The notes: generated by a model not told the origin, from the letters alone. A stretch of DNA of 64,000 bases from Neisseria subflava (GCF_024205745.1 NZ_CP073117.1:372001-436000); one strand, 5' to 3'; shown: positions 44,645-54,556, numbered from the stretch's first letter. Translations and numbers: made by a program.

Positions 44645-47203
44645 ATGACCGCCGCCCAACAAGCCATCCAAACCTACCGGCAGCAAAAAGCCGCAGCAGA
44701 AACCGCCTACCGCCAAAACAACCGCCCTACCGCTTACTTCCGCGACCATATCACCGCTGCCGAAACCCTGCTGCAGACCCTCTGGCAAATCCACTTCCCC
44801 GACAGCGACGACATCAGTCTGATTGCCATCGGCGGCTTTGGGCGTTGCGAACTCTATCCCCATTCCGACTGGGATTTAGCGATTATTTCCTCCACTCCTT
44901 TTTCAGACGGCCTACAACAACAAACCGCCCAATTTATCCAAACCCTTTGGGACGCACGCCTCAATCCGGCCATCAAAAGCGGCAGCATAGAAGAAATCCT
45001 CCAAAGTACCCAAAACGACATTACCGGCGAAACCGCCTTTCTTGAAGCACGCCACCTACAAGGCAATGCCAACCTTACCGCCCAACTTCTAAACAAACTC
45101 AACATACGCCGCGACACAGCCGCCTTTATCGAAGCCAAACTCCTCGAAATGGAGCAACGCCATACCAAATCCCAAGGCACAGGCGCACAACTCGAACCCA
45201 ACATCAAAACCTGCCCCGGCGGCCTACGCGACATCCACACCCTTATCTGGACAGCTAAAGCACAAGGCATAGACAGCAACCCCACCGCCCTCGTTACCGC
45301 CGGCGTCCTCACACGCACCGAAGCCGGCATGCTGGCTCATGGCTACCGCCGTCTCGCCAACATCCGCATTCACCTCCACCTTACCGCCGACCGCCCCGAA
45401 GACAGGCTGCTTTTCGACTACCAGTCCCAAGTTGCCGAAAGCTTAGGCTATACCCAACCCGACATCCGCGGCCGAAGCGAAGCCCTGATGCACACCTTCT
45501 ACCGCGCCACCAAAGCCATCAAACAACTCAACGGCATCCTTATTCCGGTTCTCAAAAACCATCAAACCTCCAGCCGTCCCCGACATATCCACCCCATCGA
45601 CAGCCGCTACAAACGCATCGGCCACCAAATCGCCGCCAACGACCTTGCCCTGTTCGAGCAAAATCCCGAACACATCTTCACCATCATCCAAACCATGCAG
45701 GAGCAAAACATCACCACCATCGAGCCGCAAACCCTGCGCGCATGGTGGGCGGCCACACGAAAAATCAATACCCGTTTCACCCAAAACCCAGAAAACCGCC
45801 GCCGCTTCATCCAATTCTTCAAACACGGCACCGGCCTTACCCAAACCCTCCGTTTTCTCAACCTCTACGGCGTACTTGGCCGCTACCTCCCCGCATGGGA
45901 AAAAATCACCGGCCTGCTCCAACACGACCTCTTCCATATTTACCCCGTAGACGACCACATCCTGACCGTCGTCCGCAATATGCGCCGTCTCGCCATCGAA
46001 ACCCACAGCCACGAGATGCCCGAGGCTAGCGCCATCATGCAGGCCTATCCACGACCACATATCCTCTACACCGCCGCCCTGCTGCACGACATCGCCAAAG
46101 GCCGTGGCGGCGATCACGCCAAAGAAGGCATCAAAGACGCACAACAATTCGCCGCCAACCACTACTACACCGAAGAAGAACGCCACCTCCTCGCATGGCT
46201 GGTTGAAAACCACCTGCTCATGTCCACCGTTGCCCAAAAAGAAGACATCCAAGATCCCCATGTCCTCCAAGCCTTTTGCCGCCGTATTCCCACACGCGAA
46301 TACCTCGACGCACTCTACCTGCTTACCATTGCCGACATCCGCGGTACCAACCCCAAACTTTGGAACACATGGCGCGCCAGCCTGCTTCAAACCCTCTACC
46401 ACAGCACCGCCGCCGTTTTAAACAGCAAACACCACGATCCCGAACGCCTCCCCAACCGACGCGAACAAGCCTCGACCGATCAGCTCACACGCGCGGCCGT
46501 TCCCCTCAAAAACCAACAAAAGCTCCGCCGCATCCTCGGCAGCGCATACTACGTCCGCCATCAGACGCGGGAAATCCTCTGGCACACCGCAAACCTCGCC
46601 TACGACACCCAAAGTCCGGCCGTCCGCAGCCGTATCCTTCCCCAAAGCAACAGCCTTCAAGTCATGGTGTTCATGCCCAATGGCGACCGCCTATTCGCAC
46701 GCCTCTGCCGCATCTTCAGCAGCCACCGCTTCGACATCCAAGCCGCCCGCGCCTTCATTACCGAGCACGACTACATCCTCGACACCTTTATCCTCCAACT
46801 TCCCGACAACCTTCCGCCCGAAGAATATCCCGACCGCCAAAGCGCACTCGAAGCCGAACTCAACAGCTTCATCCACGGCAATACCACCGTCCAAAAACAA
46901 AGTGGCCGCCCGCACATCAGCCGCCGCATCCGCCACATCCCCATTCCGCCTACCGTGATCATTACCCCCGAAGAAGATTATCCCGGCTGGCACACCATAG
47001 ACATCACCGCCGTCAACCGCCCCCATCTCCTCGCAGACATCGCCGAGACCTTCTTCGCACACAACATCAGCCTGCGCTACGCCAAAATCACAACCTTGGA
47101 TCAGCGCATTGAGGACAGCTTCATCACCTACAGCCCATCCCTGCAAGACCCGCAAACTCAAAATACCCTAAAGCAGGCATTGATCGAAGTCTTGACCCCA
47201 TAA
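44645..47203 (+). CDS. glnD: bifunctional uridylyltransferase/uridylyl-removing enzyme GlnD
   Basis: GlnD adds and removes UMP on PII proteins in response to glutamine and so controls nitrogen assimilation. The 852-residue protein has the nucleotidyltransferase domain with [18 protein letters not shown] (about residues 62-80) and the PII-uridylyl [14 protein letters not shown] signature. The HD domain follows with [13 protein letters not shown] (about 480-492). Two C-terminal ACT domains (about 677-750 and 785-850) sense glutamine. Length is close to the family norm. The gene is unusually C-rich on this strand. Confidence 0.96.
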   Translation: MTAAQQAIQTYRQQKAAAETAYRQNNRPTAYFRDHITAAETLLQTLWQIHFPDSDDISLIAIGGFGRCELYPHSDWDLAIISSTPFSDGLQQQTAQFIQTLWDARLNPAIKSGSIEEILQSTQNDITGETAFLEARHLQGNANLTAQLLNKLNIRRDTAAFIEAKLLEMEQRHTKSQGTGAQLEPNIKTCPGGLRDIHTLIWTAKAQGIDSNPTALVTAGVLTRTEAGMLAHGYRRLANIRIHLHLTADRPEDRLLFDYQSQVAESLGYTQPDIRGRSEALMHTFYRATKAIKQLNGILIPVLKNHQTSSRPRHIHPIDSRYKRIGHQIAANDLALFEQNPEHIFTIIQTMQEQNITTIEPQTLRAWWAATRKINTRFTQNPENRRRFIQFFKHGTGLTQTLRFLNLYGVLGRYLPAWEKITGLLQHDLFHIYPVDDHILTVVRNMRRLAIETHSHEMPEASAIMQAYPRPHILYTAALLHDIAKGRGGDHAKEGIKDAQQFAANHYYTEEERHLLAWLVENHLLMSTVAQKEDIQDPHVLQAFCRRIPTREYLDALYLLTIADIRGTNPKLWNTWRASLLQTLYHSTAAVLNSKHHDPERLPNRREQASTDQLTRAAVPLKNQQKLRRILGSAYYVRHQTREILWHTANLAYDTQSPAVRSRILPQSNSLQVMVFMPNGDRLFARLCRIFSSHRFDIQAARAFITEHDYILDTFILQLPDNLPPEEYPDRQSALEAELNSFIHGNTTVQKQSGRPHISRRIRHIPIPPTVIITPEEDYPGWHTIDITAVNRPHLLADIAETFFAHNISLRYAKITTLDQRIEDSFITYSPSLQDPQTQNTLKQALIEVLTP

Positions 47204-47229
47204 AGGCCGTCTGAACATCTTAAAAACAT

Positions 47230-47256
47230 AGGGTGAGCATTTTTTGCTCACCCTAA
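47230..47256 (+). terminator. intrinsic terminator of glnD
   Basis: TAGGGTGAGCA (47230-47240) pairs with TGCTCACCCTA (47246-47256) around a T-rich loop, about 27 bases beyond glnD. Confidence 0.75.
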
Positions 47257-47610
47257 TCGCACCCAAAAATATAAACATCCTGAATATACCCTTCTAAAAC
47301 ACTCAAGAAATCCAAAGCCTTAAAATTTGAAACCAGAACTTCCTTCTGACATAAAACTACATTCTAAAATCATAACCCAAATGAATATAATTCCAATAAC
47401 AAAATTTCATTCACCTATTACACTAGATCCTCTTTAAAAATCCTTCCTTCCAAATTTTCTCCTTATCCGCATTCAAACGAAATACGCATACAAAATAAAA
47501 CCCATAAAAAACAAAAAAATAAAATCACAAAATCTTAAACTCACCGATTAATCCATAAAAATACCGCCCATCTAAATCAATTAACATATTATTAAACCGA
47601 GCTTAATTTC

Positions 47611-47685
47611 TGACAAAAAACGTCACATGCCCAAGCTCGCACACACTCTCTGTCACAAAAAACACAAAACTGACAAAAAACGTCA
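47611..47685 (+). promoter_or_regulatory. repeated TGAC-N7-GTCA sites upstream of pilins
   Basis: TGACAAAAAACGTCA occurs exactly at 47611-47625 and 47671-47685, 60 bases apart. CTGTCAC lies between them at 47650-47656. The motif is an inverted repeat and sits about 155-230 bases upstream of the predicted transcription start, a normal place for an enhancer of a sigma-54 activator. The protein bound is unknown; a PilR or Npa-type activator is a reasonable guess. Confidence 0.6.
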
Positions 47686-47815
47686 ACCACCTAATTTCCC
47701 TAAAATCCTGAAACTTTCAAACAAAATCACAAAAAACTTAAAAATTAAAAAATAATACCAATAAAAACAATAAACAAAAAATAAAAAATAAAATTTTTAA
47801 CCAGTTTTGCGCACT

Positions 47816-47831
47816 TGGCACACAGACTGCT
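47816..47831 (+). promoter_or_regulatory. sigma-54 promoter of the first pilin gene
   Basis: TGGCACACAGACTGCT matches the RpoN consensus TGGCACG-N4-TTGCW closely, with GG and GC separated by exactly ten bases. Transcription should start near 47842. Commensal N. elongata is known to use RpoN for pilE, whereas pathogenic species have lost a working RpoN. Confidence 0.8.
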
Positions 47832-47996
47832 AGAAACAACACGTCCGATAAGGCCCAAGCCTCAAAGCAACAAGCCCGACGGAAGCTGTATATTCCTTCT
47901 TACTTTATGGTTTACTCATAATACATAGTGCCAAGCACATTACGGACTTTTTACTTAAACATAATTATTCACACTTTCAAACTGGAGTTTTAAACA

Positions 47997-48449
47997 ATGA
48001 AAGCAATCCAAAAAGGTTTCACCCTGATCGAATTGATGATCGTCATCGCCATCTTGGGCATTTTGGCCGTAATCGCTCTGCCTGCATACCAAGACTACAC
48101 CATCCGCGCTAAAGTATCTGAAGGCTTGAGCTTGGCCGAACCTGCAAAATTGGCAGTAGCAGAAACTGCTACTGCTTTAAATGGTTTGACCTCAGTTAAA
48201 GGTATCAATGGTACTGACAAGGGTAATACGGGTTACGAGTTTCCTGAAAATGGTAGTGAATATGTAAAATCTATTACTATTGCAAATGGTGGTGTAATTA
48301 CAGTAACAAGTAAAAATACTGGTGCAGATGCAAATAAAGATCCTGTATTTACTTTAACCCCTTCTCAAGCAAATGCTGAGGCACCTATTAAATGGGTATG
48401 TAAATTTTCTGTTGGCGAGCCTAAACATGTTCCTGCCAACTGCCGCTAA
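47997..48449 (+). CDS. pilE: type IV major pilin
   Basis: The 150-residue prepilin has a 7-residue leader ending in Gly and the mature start [27 protein letters not shown], with Glu at position 5 of the mature chain. The polymerising helix spans about residues 8-60. The C-terminal disulfide loop is short, Cys135 to Cys149 (15 residues including both), in [18 protein letters not shown]. The globular part is Gly/Asn-rich and AT-rich. No adjacent silent cassette is seen. A strong CTGGAG ribosome site precedes it. Confidence 0.95.
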   Translation: MKAIQKGFTLIELMIVIAILGILAVIALPAYQDYTIRAKVSEGLSLAEPAKLAVAETATALNGLTSVKGINGTDKGNTGYEFPENGSEYVKSITIANGGVITVTSKNTGADANKDPVFTLTPSQANAEAPIKWVCKFSVGEPKHVPANCR

Positions 48450-48475
48450 TATTGGTATTGCAGTCTAAAATATAA

Positions 48476-48506
48476 GCAAATCCCATAACGCGGTTATGGG
48501 ATTTGC
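48476..48506 (+). terminator. hairpin between the two pilin genes
   Basis: GCAAATCCCATAAC (48476-48489) pairs with GTTATGGGATTTGC (48493-48506), a perfect 14-bp stem with three loop bases, followed by TTTATAAAA. It may lower expression of the second pilin. Confidence 0.75.
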
Positions 48507-48543
48507 TTTATAAAAATAAAAAACTTGAAAACGATACCCTCAA

Positions 48544-49017
48544 ATGAATACCCCACTTCAAGCCCAAAAAGGTTTTACCCTGATTGAGCTGATGATAGTT
48601 ATCGCCATCCTCGGTATTCTGGTTGTTATCGCCGTGCCTACCTACCAAAACTATATCGGCAGGGCGCAAGCCTCCGAAGCACTATACCTTGCCGATGACC
48701 TGAAAACCGAAATCAGCATTGCCTCAGCGATAAATAACCGCCTGCCCAATGCAGAGGATGTCAGCAAACAAGGCGCAATCGGCGTTACCGCTCAACGCAT
48801 CGGTGGCACATACATCCAAAACGGTGGCGTAACTGTAGAAGCAGATACAGGAAAAATCAGTATTCCTTTCGATAAAGGGCAAAACAAAGGCAAAGTCCTG
48901 ACCCTGACCCCTTATCGAATTAACAATGACTCGACTTGGTTGTTTAACTGGCAATGCGGCGGAACACTGGATCCGATGATGATTCCCGCCATGTGCCGAG
49001 ATAACTCAAACGGATAA
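48544..49017 (+). CDS. second type IV pilin
   Basis: The 157-residue prepilin has a 10-residue leader (MNTPLQAQKG) and mature start [27 protein letters not shown]. The disulfide pair is Cys138 and Cys151. It differs from the first pilin throughout the head domain, so it is a paralogue rather than a copy. Its codon use is less AT-rich than the first gene's head. It has no obvious promoter of its own and may depend on read-through past the hairpin. It could be an alternative major pilin or a minor pilin. Confidence 0.9.
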   Translation: MNTPLQAQKGFTLIELMIVIAILGILVVIAVPTYQNYIGRAQASEALYLADDLKTEISIASAINNRLPNAEDVSKQGAIGVTAQRIGGTYIQNGGVTVEADTGKISIPFDKGQNKGKVLTLTPYRINNDSTWLFNWQCGGTLDPMMIPAMCRDNSNG

Positions 49018-49050
49018 CGACCAAGCACATACCCTAAGAAAAACACAAAA

Positions 49051-49086
49051 TACATTGCGAAGAAAACATACATTGCGAAGAAAACA
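49051..49086 (+). repeat. 18-bp tandem duplication
   Basis: TACATTGCGAAGAAAACA occurs twice head to tail (49051-49068, 49069-49086), just after the second pilin gene. Its cause is unknown. Confidence 0.8.
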
Positions 49087-49438
49087 CCCCAAACAAAGCC
49101 AAATACAAACGCGGAAAACGAATCAAAGCAAAAGAACAAAACTCTCCAAAACAAGGTCATTAAGAGCCTGAATTATCACATTACGAAAATAAATGCCGTC
49201 TGAAATTCATTTTCAGACGGCCTCTTTATATCCAATCCTAATATGATATAAAGCTTTGACCTTGATTAGTTTCAGACGGCCTTCATCTTTTCACCACTAC
49301 ATAAAACAAATTCGCAACACTCCTTATAAGACAATTTGTCGCCCATCTGAACTCAATATATAATTTAACCATACAAGTCTTTATTTTTAAGCATTTTTCA
49401 TTTTTAAAACATACATTATCTACACTGGGAGAACCATC
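49087..49438. other. intergenic region before the Lrp gene
   Basis: About 350 bases with one DUS pair at 49195-49221 (GCCGTCTGAAA and its complement) and a single uptake sequence near 49269-49281. The rest is AT-rich promoter DNA of the Lrp gene. No gene is seen. Confidence 0.55.
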
Positions 49439-49921
49439 ATGCCTCATCTAAACTTGGATAAAACGGATTTAAAGATTCTGCAGGTTTTGCAGGAAAATGG
49501 GCGGTTGAGCAATGTTGAGCTTTCTGAAAAGGTGGCGCTCTCCCCTTCTCCCTGCCTGCGCCGTCTCAAACAGCTTGAAGATGCGGGCATTATTCAAAAA
49601 TACGCCGCCCAGCTTTCTCCCGTATCTTTGGGCTTGGGTTTGCAGGCTTTTATCCGTGTTTCAATTAGCAAGGCAAAAGATGCGCGTGAGGATTTTTCCG
49701 AATCTGTCCGCGCTTGGCCGGAAGTATTGAGCTGCTTTGCTTTAACGGGCGAAACCGACTATCTGCTCCATGCGTTTTTTACCGATATGAACGCGTTTTC
49801 CCATTTTGTTTTGGACACGCTGCTTTCGCACCACGGCGTGCAAGATGCGCAATCGAGTTTTGTGTTGAAAGAAATTAAAAACACGACCGCTCTGCCTTTG
49901 GTTCATTTGGTTCAGGATTGA
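49439..49921 (+). CDS. Lrp/AsnC-family transcriptional regulator
   Basis: The 160-residue protein has the N-terminal winged helix-turn-helix (about residues 5-60, TDLKILQVLQENGRLSNVEL and SPSPCLRRLKQLEDAGIIQKY). A RAM/AsnC effector domain follows (about 65-155) with the conserved VLSCFALTGETDYLLHAFF segment. Lrp-type regulators respond to amino acids and form octamers. Targets here are unknown. A GGGAG ribosome site precedes ATG 49439. It is monocistronic with its own terminator. Confidence 0.92.
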   Translation: MPHLNLDKTDLKILQVLQENGRLSNVELSEKVALSPSPCLRRLKQLEDAGIIQKYAAQLSPVSLGLGLQAFIRVSISKAKDAREDFSESVRAWPEVLSCFALTGETDYLLHAFFTDMNAFSHFVLDTLLSHHGVQDAQSSFVLKEIKNTTALPLVHLVQD

Positions 49922-49936
49922 TGATTTAAAACTGAT

Positions 49937-49966
49937 AAAGGCCGTCTGTTGTTCAGACGGCCTTTT
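49937..49966 (+). terminator. paired uptake-like stem after the Lrp gene
   Basis: AAAGGCCGTCTG (49937-49948) pairs with CAGACGGCCTTT (49954-49965), followed by T residues. The first copy has lost the AA of the usual TGAA. Confidence 0.7.
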
Positions 49967-50038
49967 AAATTCCAATGGTTTGCTTTCACACCCATACACT
50001 TGTATACTTTTTAAGAATAATTCACATAAGCTTTTACT

Positions 50039-50635
50039 ATGACTGACACCGCCCATCCCGATATCGATACTGTTTCAGAACATACCAAACAATGGCTGGA
50101 AAAAGCCGTTATCGGGCTGAATCTCTGCCCGTTTGCCAAAGCGCCGTACGTTAAAAACCTGGTTCGCATCGTTGTCAGCAAAGCCCGTCATTTGGACGGT
50201 TTCCTTGAAGACTTGGATCGAGAATTGCAGCTTCTGAGCAATACGCCCGCTTCGGAATTGGAAACCACTTTACTGGTTCATCCGACACTGTTCCCTGATT
50301 TTGAAACCTTCAACCAAATGCTGGAAATTGCCGACGATGCGGTTGTAGAAAACAAATTGGAAGGCATTGTCCAAATTGCGCCGTTCCATCCCGATTTCCA
50401 ATTTGAAGGCACGGAAGCCGACGACATCAGCAACTACACCAACCGCTCGCCCTACCCGACCTTGCATCTGATTCGTGAAGACAGTATTGCCAAAGCGGCT
50501 GAAGCATTTCCCGATGCATCGGCAATTTTCGACCGCAATATCGCGCTGCTGGAAAAAATGGGGCATGAAGGCTGGGATAAATTAGACATTCCGTGTTGTC
50601 CATTTCCGCATCACAAGCCGTCTGAAAACAAATAA
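50039..50635 (+). CDS. DUF1415 family protein
   Basis: The 198-residue soluble protein matches DUF1415 by its signatures: KQWLEKAVIGLNLCPFAKAPYVKNLVRIVVS at the start, a central HPTLFPDFETFNQML, and GIVQIAPFHPDFQFEGTEADDISNYTNRSPYPTLHLIRE. The two Cys and several His residues suggest metal or redox chemistry, but no function is established for the family. A DUF454 gene follows 14 bases after the stop codon, so the two are likely one transcript. Confidence 0.9.
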   Translation: MTDTAHPDIDTVSEHTKQWLEKAVIGLNLCPFAKAPYVKNLVRIVVSKARHLDGFLEDLDRELQLLSNTPASELETTLLVHPTLFPDFETFNQMLEIADDAVVENKLEGIVQIAPFHPDFQFEGTEADDISNYTNRSPYPTLHLIREDSIAKAAEAFPDASAIFDRNIALLEKMGHEGWDKLDIPCCPFPHHKPSENK

Positions 50636-50649
50636 TTGGTGATGGGAAG

Positions 50650-51009
50650 ATGGTTCGCTATTTGTTGATTTTTTGCGGCGCATTGTCGCTCGTCTTGGGC
50701 ATTATCGGCATTTTCATGCCATTTCTGCCGACTACGCCTTTCATTTTATTGACTGCTACTTGCTGGGCACAGGCTTCACCGCGCTTTCACAATTGGCTGT
50801 ATCATCACCGCTATTTCGGACCGATCATACAAAACTGGGAAAACAACGGCGCCGTACCGCGCAAGGCAAAGTTTTTCGCTATCGGCATGATGACCTTTTC
50901 TTGCCTGTTGATGTTTTGGCGGTTTCCAGAACGCTGGTGGATCGGTGTCATATCGTCAGTCTGTTGCAGCTGCGTGGCTGTGTGGATGTGGTTACGGCCG
51001 GAAGCATAA
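50650..51009 (+). CDS. DUF454 / YbaN-like inner membrane protein
   Basis: This 119-residue protein has four hydrophobic segments and the DUF454 signature GIIGIFMPFLPTTPFILLTATCWAQASPRFHNWLYHHRYFG near the N-terminus, followed by WENNGAVPRKAKFFAIGMMT. E. coli YbaN is the best-known member and its function is not settled. It sits 14 bases after the DUF1415 gene. Confidence 0.92.
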   Translation: MVRYLLIFCGALSLVLGIIGIFMPFLPTTPFILLTATCWAQASPRFHNWLYHHRYFGPIIQNWENNGAVPRKAKFFAIGMMTFSCLLMFWRFPERWWIGVISSVCCSCVAVWMWLRPEA

Positions 51010-51012
51010 AAT

Positions 51013-51047
51013 AAAACAGGTGGACATTTTCGCTTACCTGTTTTTTT
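51013..51047 (+). terminator. intrinsic terminator after the DUF454 gene
   Basis: AAAACAGGT (51013-51021) pairs with ACCTGTTTT (51036-51044), followed by TTTATT. Confidence 0.75.
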
Positions 51048-51454
51048 ATTTTCATACCCAATTTATCCATTAAAACAATCAGTAAGAACCAAAACGCCCT
51101 ATTCAGCCCTCATTTTTCAGACTGCCGCCATTTATTCAATCAAATGTAAATTTTAGCTAAAATTAATTCAAAGCATTTTTTCGATAGTATTCTTTTCAGG
51201 ATTTCAAACTCCTGTTTCAAAATCATTTTTTTACTACTTCCCACTACTTCCATCGCTTTTATTTCTTTATTTGTATCAACATTTCTTTTGATTCCAATAT
51301 TCTAAACCATCCCTTAACACTTGCTTTGCGTTATACTTTCCCCTGACACAACCGCGCAGTTCGTCTGGATATTTTTTCAGACGGCCTGAATATTTCACCG
51401 CCGTGCTCTCTCAACGAAGTTCCTCACGGCGCAACAGAATAAAAAGGAAATACC
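51048..51454. other. intergenic region before nhaD
   Basis: About 400 bases without a gene. It is AT-rich to about 51320, then has a TATACT possible -10 box near 51330 and one uptake sequence complement at 51377-51389. A strong AAAAGGAA ribosome site lies before 51455. Nothing else is seen. Confidence 0.5.
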
Positions 51455-52873
51455 ATGCGCTATCTCTCATTTTCACTGCTTCTTGCCGCCCTTCCTGCTG
51501 CGGCATCCGATTTTGACGGCTCATCCGCAAGCCTGCTTTGGGGTCTGCCGTTTGCACTGATTCTCTTGTCTATTGCACTCGGGCCTCTGTTTTTCTCCCG
51601 TATTTGGCACCACCACTTCGGCAAAATTACAGCGTTTTGGACACTGCTGTTTTTAACGCCGTTTATCGTAACCTTTGGTTTCGGAGCAGGCGTACATACC
51701 GTTGCCCATGCTTTGGTTGAAGAATATATCCCTTTTATCCTGTTGCTTTTGGCGCTCTATACCATTTCAGGCGGTATTTTTGTCAGCGGCGATTTGCACG
51801 GCTCGCCCAAATTGAACACAACCCTGCTTGCAGTCGGCACGGCTTTGTCTTCCATCATGGGGACGACAGGCGCGGCGATGTTGATGATTCGTCCGCTTTT
51901 GAAAGCCAACCATAAACGCCACTACCGCGTTCACATCGTGATTTTCTTCATTTTCTTGGTGGCGAATATCGGCGGCGGTCTGACTCCTTTAGGCGATCCT
52001 CCTCTGTTCTTAGGATTCCTGAAAGGCGTAGATTTCATGTGGACGGTCAAACACATGCTGATACCTGTATTGATCAGTTCTGTGGTTTTACTGGCCGTTT
52101 TCTACATCATCGACAGCCGACACTTCAACCGTGAACAAAGCGAACACCTTGCTCCCGCTCCTTCCGATGAAGAAGACAAAGTCAAAATCTACGGCAAATG
52201 GAACTTCCTGCTGCTGGCGGGTGTGGTCGGTGCGGTTTTGCTGTCCGGCTTGTGGAAGCCCGATCATCCGGGATTTGAGATTTTGGGCAGCCACTATGCG
52301 TTGCAAAACTTGGTGCGCGATGTGATTTTGCTGGTGCTGACCATTGTGTCGCTGCTGATTACGCCCAAGCAGGTCAGGGCGGGTAATGAATTCAATTTCG
52401 ACCCGATTGCCGAAGTGGGCAAACTGTTTTTGGGTATTTTCATTACGATTTCCCCTGTCTTGGCGATTTTGAAGGCAGGCGAAGCGGGCGCGCTGGGAGC
52501 GATAGTATCTTTGGTGCATGATGCTTCGGGTAATCCGATTAATACGATGTATTTCTGGATGAGCGGTTTGTTGTCTGCCTTTTTGGATAATGCGCCGACT
52601 TATTTGGTATTCTTCAATATGGCGGGCGGCGATGCCCAAGCCTTGATGACTGGCCACCTGTTCCATTCGCTGCTGGCTATATCCATGGGCTCTGTATTTA
52701 TGGGCGCGCTCACTTATATCGGTAATGCGCCGAACTTCATGGTCAAAGCCATTGCCGAACAACGCGGCGTACCGATGCCTTCCTTCTTCGGCTACATGGC
52801 ATGGTCGGTGATTGTATTGGTACCGCTGTTTGCCCTGCATACGATGATTTTCTTCGTTTGGCAGCTCTTTTAA
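51455..52873 (+). CDS. nhaD: NhaD-type Na+/H+ antiporter
   Basis: This 472-residue polytopic protein has a possible signal-like first segment and about twelve membrane helices. It carries NhaD/ArsB-like signatures: FLVANIGGGLTPLGDPPLFLGFLKG near residue 165 and FLDNAPTYLVFFNMAGG near 375. These acidic and Asn residues carry Na+. It expels Na+ in exchange for protons. The Na+-pumping NADH:quinone reductase is encoded just downstream, so the two share the sodium cycle. It probably has its own promoter and terminator. Confidence 0.88.
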   Translation: MRYLSFSLLLAALPAAASDFDGSSASLLWGLPFALILLSIALGPLFFSRIWHHHFGKITAFWTLLFLTPFIVTFGFGAGVHTVAHALVEEYIPFILLLLALYTISGGIFVSGDLHGSPKLNTTLLAVGTALSSIMGTTGAAMLMIRPLLKANHKRHYRVHIVIFFIFLVANIGGGLTPLGDPPLFLGFLKGVDFMWTVKHMLIPVLISSVVLLAVFYIIDSRHFNREQSEHLAPAPSDEEDKVKIYGKWNFLLLAGVVGAVLLSGLWKPDHPGFEILGSHYALQNLVRDVILLVLTIVSLLITPKQVRAGNEFNFDPIAEVGKLFLGIFITISPVLAILKAGEAGALGAIVSLVHDASGNPINTMYFWMSGLLSAFLDNAPTYLVFFNMAGGDAQALMTGHLFHSLLAISMGSVFMGALTYIGNAPNFMVKAIAEQRGVPMPSFFGYMAWSVIVLVPLFALHTMIFFVWQLF

Positions 52874-52879
52874 ACTTAG

Positions 52880-52908
52880 AGGCCGTCTGAATTTCAGACG
52901 GCCTTTTA
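52880..52908 (+). terminator. paired uptake sequences after nhaD
   Basis: AGGCCGTCTGAA at 52880-52891 is followed one base later by TTCAGACGGCCT at 52893-52904. A T tract follows. Confidence 0.75.
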
Positions 52909-53210
52909 TTTTCAGCTATATCATCAAACATAGCGTTTAAATATCAATCAGTTAAAAATTATTTCCCTTAACACTCGATTACATATTCCTACTTTTTTCC
53001 CACTTTTCCCGTAAAAATAAGCGTAAAACTGACATAAAGCAGCCTATACCTGATAAAATCTAAATCTTTGTTGTTTGCGTTTATTCGTTGTTTTTATAGT
53101 AAACCTCTGCTTTTTTCAGACGGCCCATCCTTTGTTTCAAAGCATTACATGCCGTCTGAAAAAACAATCCGACATCCGAATCTCAACCCACCAAAAAGTA
53201 ACGCATCCTT
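52909..53210. other. upstream region of nqrA
   Basis: About 300 AT-rich bases that must hold the nqr promoter. TATAGT near 53094 is a possible -10 box. TTTTTTCAGACGGC at 53111-53124 and GCCGTCTGAAAAAA at 53151-53164 form a 14-bp inverted repeat with a 26-base loop in the leader. The second copy is in the AT dialect (ATGCCGTCTGAA). No gene is seen. Confidence 0.5.
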
Positions 53211-54554
53211 ATGATTAAGATAAAAAAAGGCTTAGACCTGCCTATCGCAGGCAGACCGGAGCAAGTCATTTATGACGGCCCGGCCATTACCGAAGTCGCG
53301 TTGCTTGGCGAAGAATATGTCGGCATGCGCCCCTCGATGAAAATCAAGGAAGGCGAAGCCGTCAAAAAAGGCCAAGTGCTGTTTGAAGACAAAAAGAATC
53401 CGGGCGTAGTATTTACTGCTCCGGCTTCAGGCAAAATCGCCGCTATTCACCGTGGCGAAAAGCGCGTACTTCAGTCAGTCGTGATTGCCGTTGAAGGCAA
53501 CGACGAAATCGAGTTCGAACGCTACGCACCTGAAGCGCTGGCAAAATTGAGCAGCGAAGAAGTGCGCCGCAACCTGATTCAATCCGGTTTGTGGACTGCG
53601 CTGCGCACCCGTCCGTTCAGCAAAATCCCTGCTGTCGATGCCGAGCCGTTCGCCATCTTCGTCAATGCGATGGACACCAATCCGCTGGCTGCCGATCCTA
53701 CAGTTATCATCAAAGAAGCCGCCGAAGACTTCAAACGCGGCCTACTGGTATTGAGCCGCCTGACCGAACGTAAAATCCATGTGTGTAAAGCAGCCGGCGC
53801 AGACGTGCCGTCTGAAAACGCTGCCAACATCGAAACACATGAATTTGGCGGTCCGCATCCTGCCGGTTTGAGTGGCACGCACATTCATTTCATCGAGCCA
53901 GTCGGTGCGAACAAAACCGTTTGGACCATCAATTATCAAGATGTGATTGCCATTGGCCGTTTGTTTGCAACAGGCCGTCTGAACACCGAGCGCGTAATTG
54001 CCTTGGGCGGTTCTCAAGTCAACAAACCGCGCCTCTTGCGTACCGTTTTGGGTGCGAAAGTATCGCAAATTACTGCGGGCGAATTGGTTGATGCAGACAA
54101 CCGCGTAATTTCCGGCTCAGTATTGAACGGCGCGATTGCACAAGGCGCGCACGATTACCTCGGCCGCTACCACAATCAGATTTCCGTTATCGAAGAAGGC
54201 CGCAGCAAAGAGCTGTTCGGCTGGGTTGCGCCACAGCCGGACAAATACTCCATCACGCGCACAACCCTCGGCCATTTCCTGAAAAACAAACTCTTCAAGT
54301 TCAACACAGCCGTCAACGGCGGCGACCGCGCCATGGTACCGATCGGCACTTACGAGCGCGTAATGCCCTTGGATATTCTGCCTACCCTGCTTTTGCGCGA
54401 TTTAATCGTCGGCGATACCGACAGCGCTCAGGCACTGGGTTGCTTGGAATTGGACGAAGAAGACCTCGCTTTGTGCAGCTTCGTCTGCCCGGGCAAATAT
54501 GAATACGGCCCGCTGTTGCGCAAGGTGCTGGAAACCATTGAGAAGGAAGGCTGA
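53211..54554 (+). CDS. nqrA: Na+-NQR subunit A
   Basis: NqrA is a peripheral subunit of the Na+-translocating NADH:quinone reductase, and is implicated in quinone binding. The 447-residue protein begins [20 protein letters not shown], as in the family, and has a biotinyl-lipoyl-like segment ([28 protein letters not shown]). It is first in nqrABCDEF and lies 2 bases before nqrB. All six subunits are encoded intact. Confidence 0.97.
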   Translation: MIKIKKGLDLPIAGRPEQVIYDGPAITEVALLGEEYVGMRPSMKIKEGEAVKKGQVLFEDKKNPGVVFTAPASGKIAAIHRGEKRVLQSVVIAVEGNDEIEFERYAPEALAKLSSEEVRRNLIQSGLWTALRTRPFSKIPAVDAEPFAIFVNAMDTNPLAADPTVIIKEAAEDFKRGLLVLSRLTERKIHVCKAAGADVPSENAANIETHEFGGPHPAGLSGTHIHFIEPVGANKTVWTINYQDVIAIGRLFATGRLNTERVIALGGSQVNKPRLLRTVLGAKVSQITAGELVDADNRVISGSVLNGAIAQGAHDYLGRYHNQISVIEEGRSKELFGWVAPQPDKYSITRTTLGHFLKNKLFKFNTAVNGGDRAMVPIGTYERVMPLDILPTLLLRDLIVGDTDSAQALGCLELDEEDLALCSFVCPGKYEYGPLLRKVLETIEKEG

Positions 54555-54556
54555 TT

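Larger units (their letters stand above)
47257..47996. other. 740-bp AT-rich control region of the pilin genes
   Basis: No gene is visible. It is extremely A-rich on the + strand and includes long A tracts likely to bend DNA (47660-47800). It holds the repeated TGAC-N7-GTCA motif and a sigma-54 promoter listed separately, and a leader of about 155 bases before the first pilin. Confidence 0.7.

Noticed and set aside
45443-46402. 319-codon minus frame over glnD
   Set aside because: The C-rich coding strand of glnD leaves few stops on the other strand. The product has no domain and GlnD is complete.
47257-49017. silent pilin cassettes or Sma/Cla repeats near pilE
   Set aside because: No partial pilin copies or conserved 3' repeat could be found around the two complete pilin genes.
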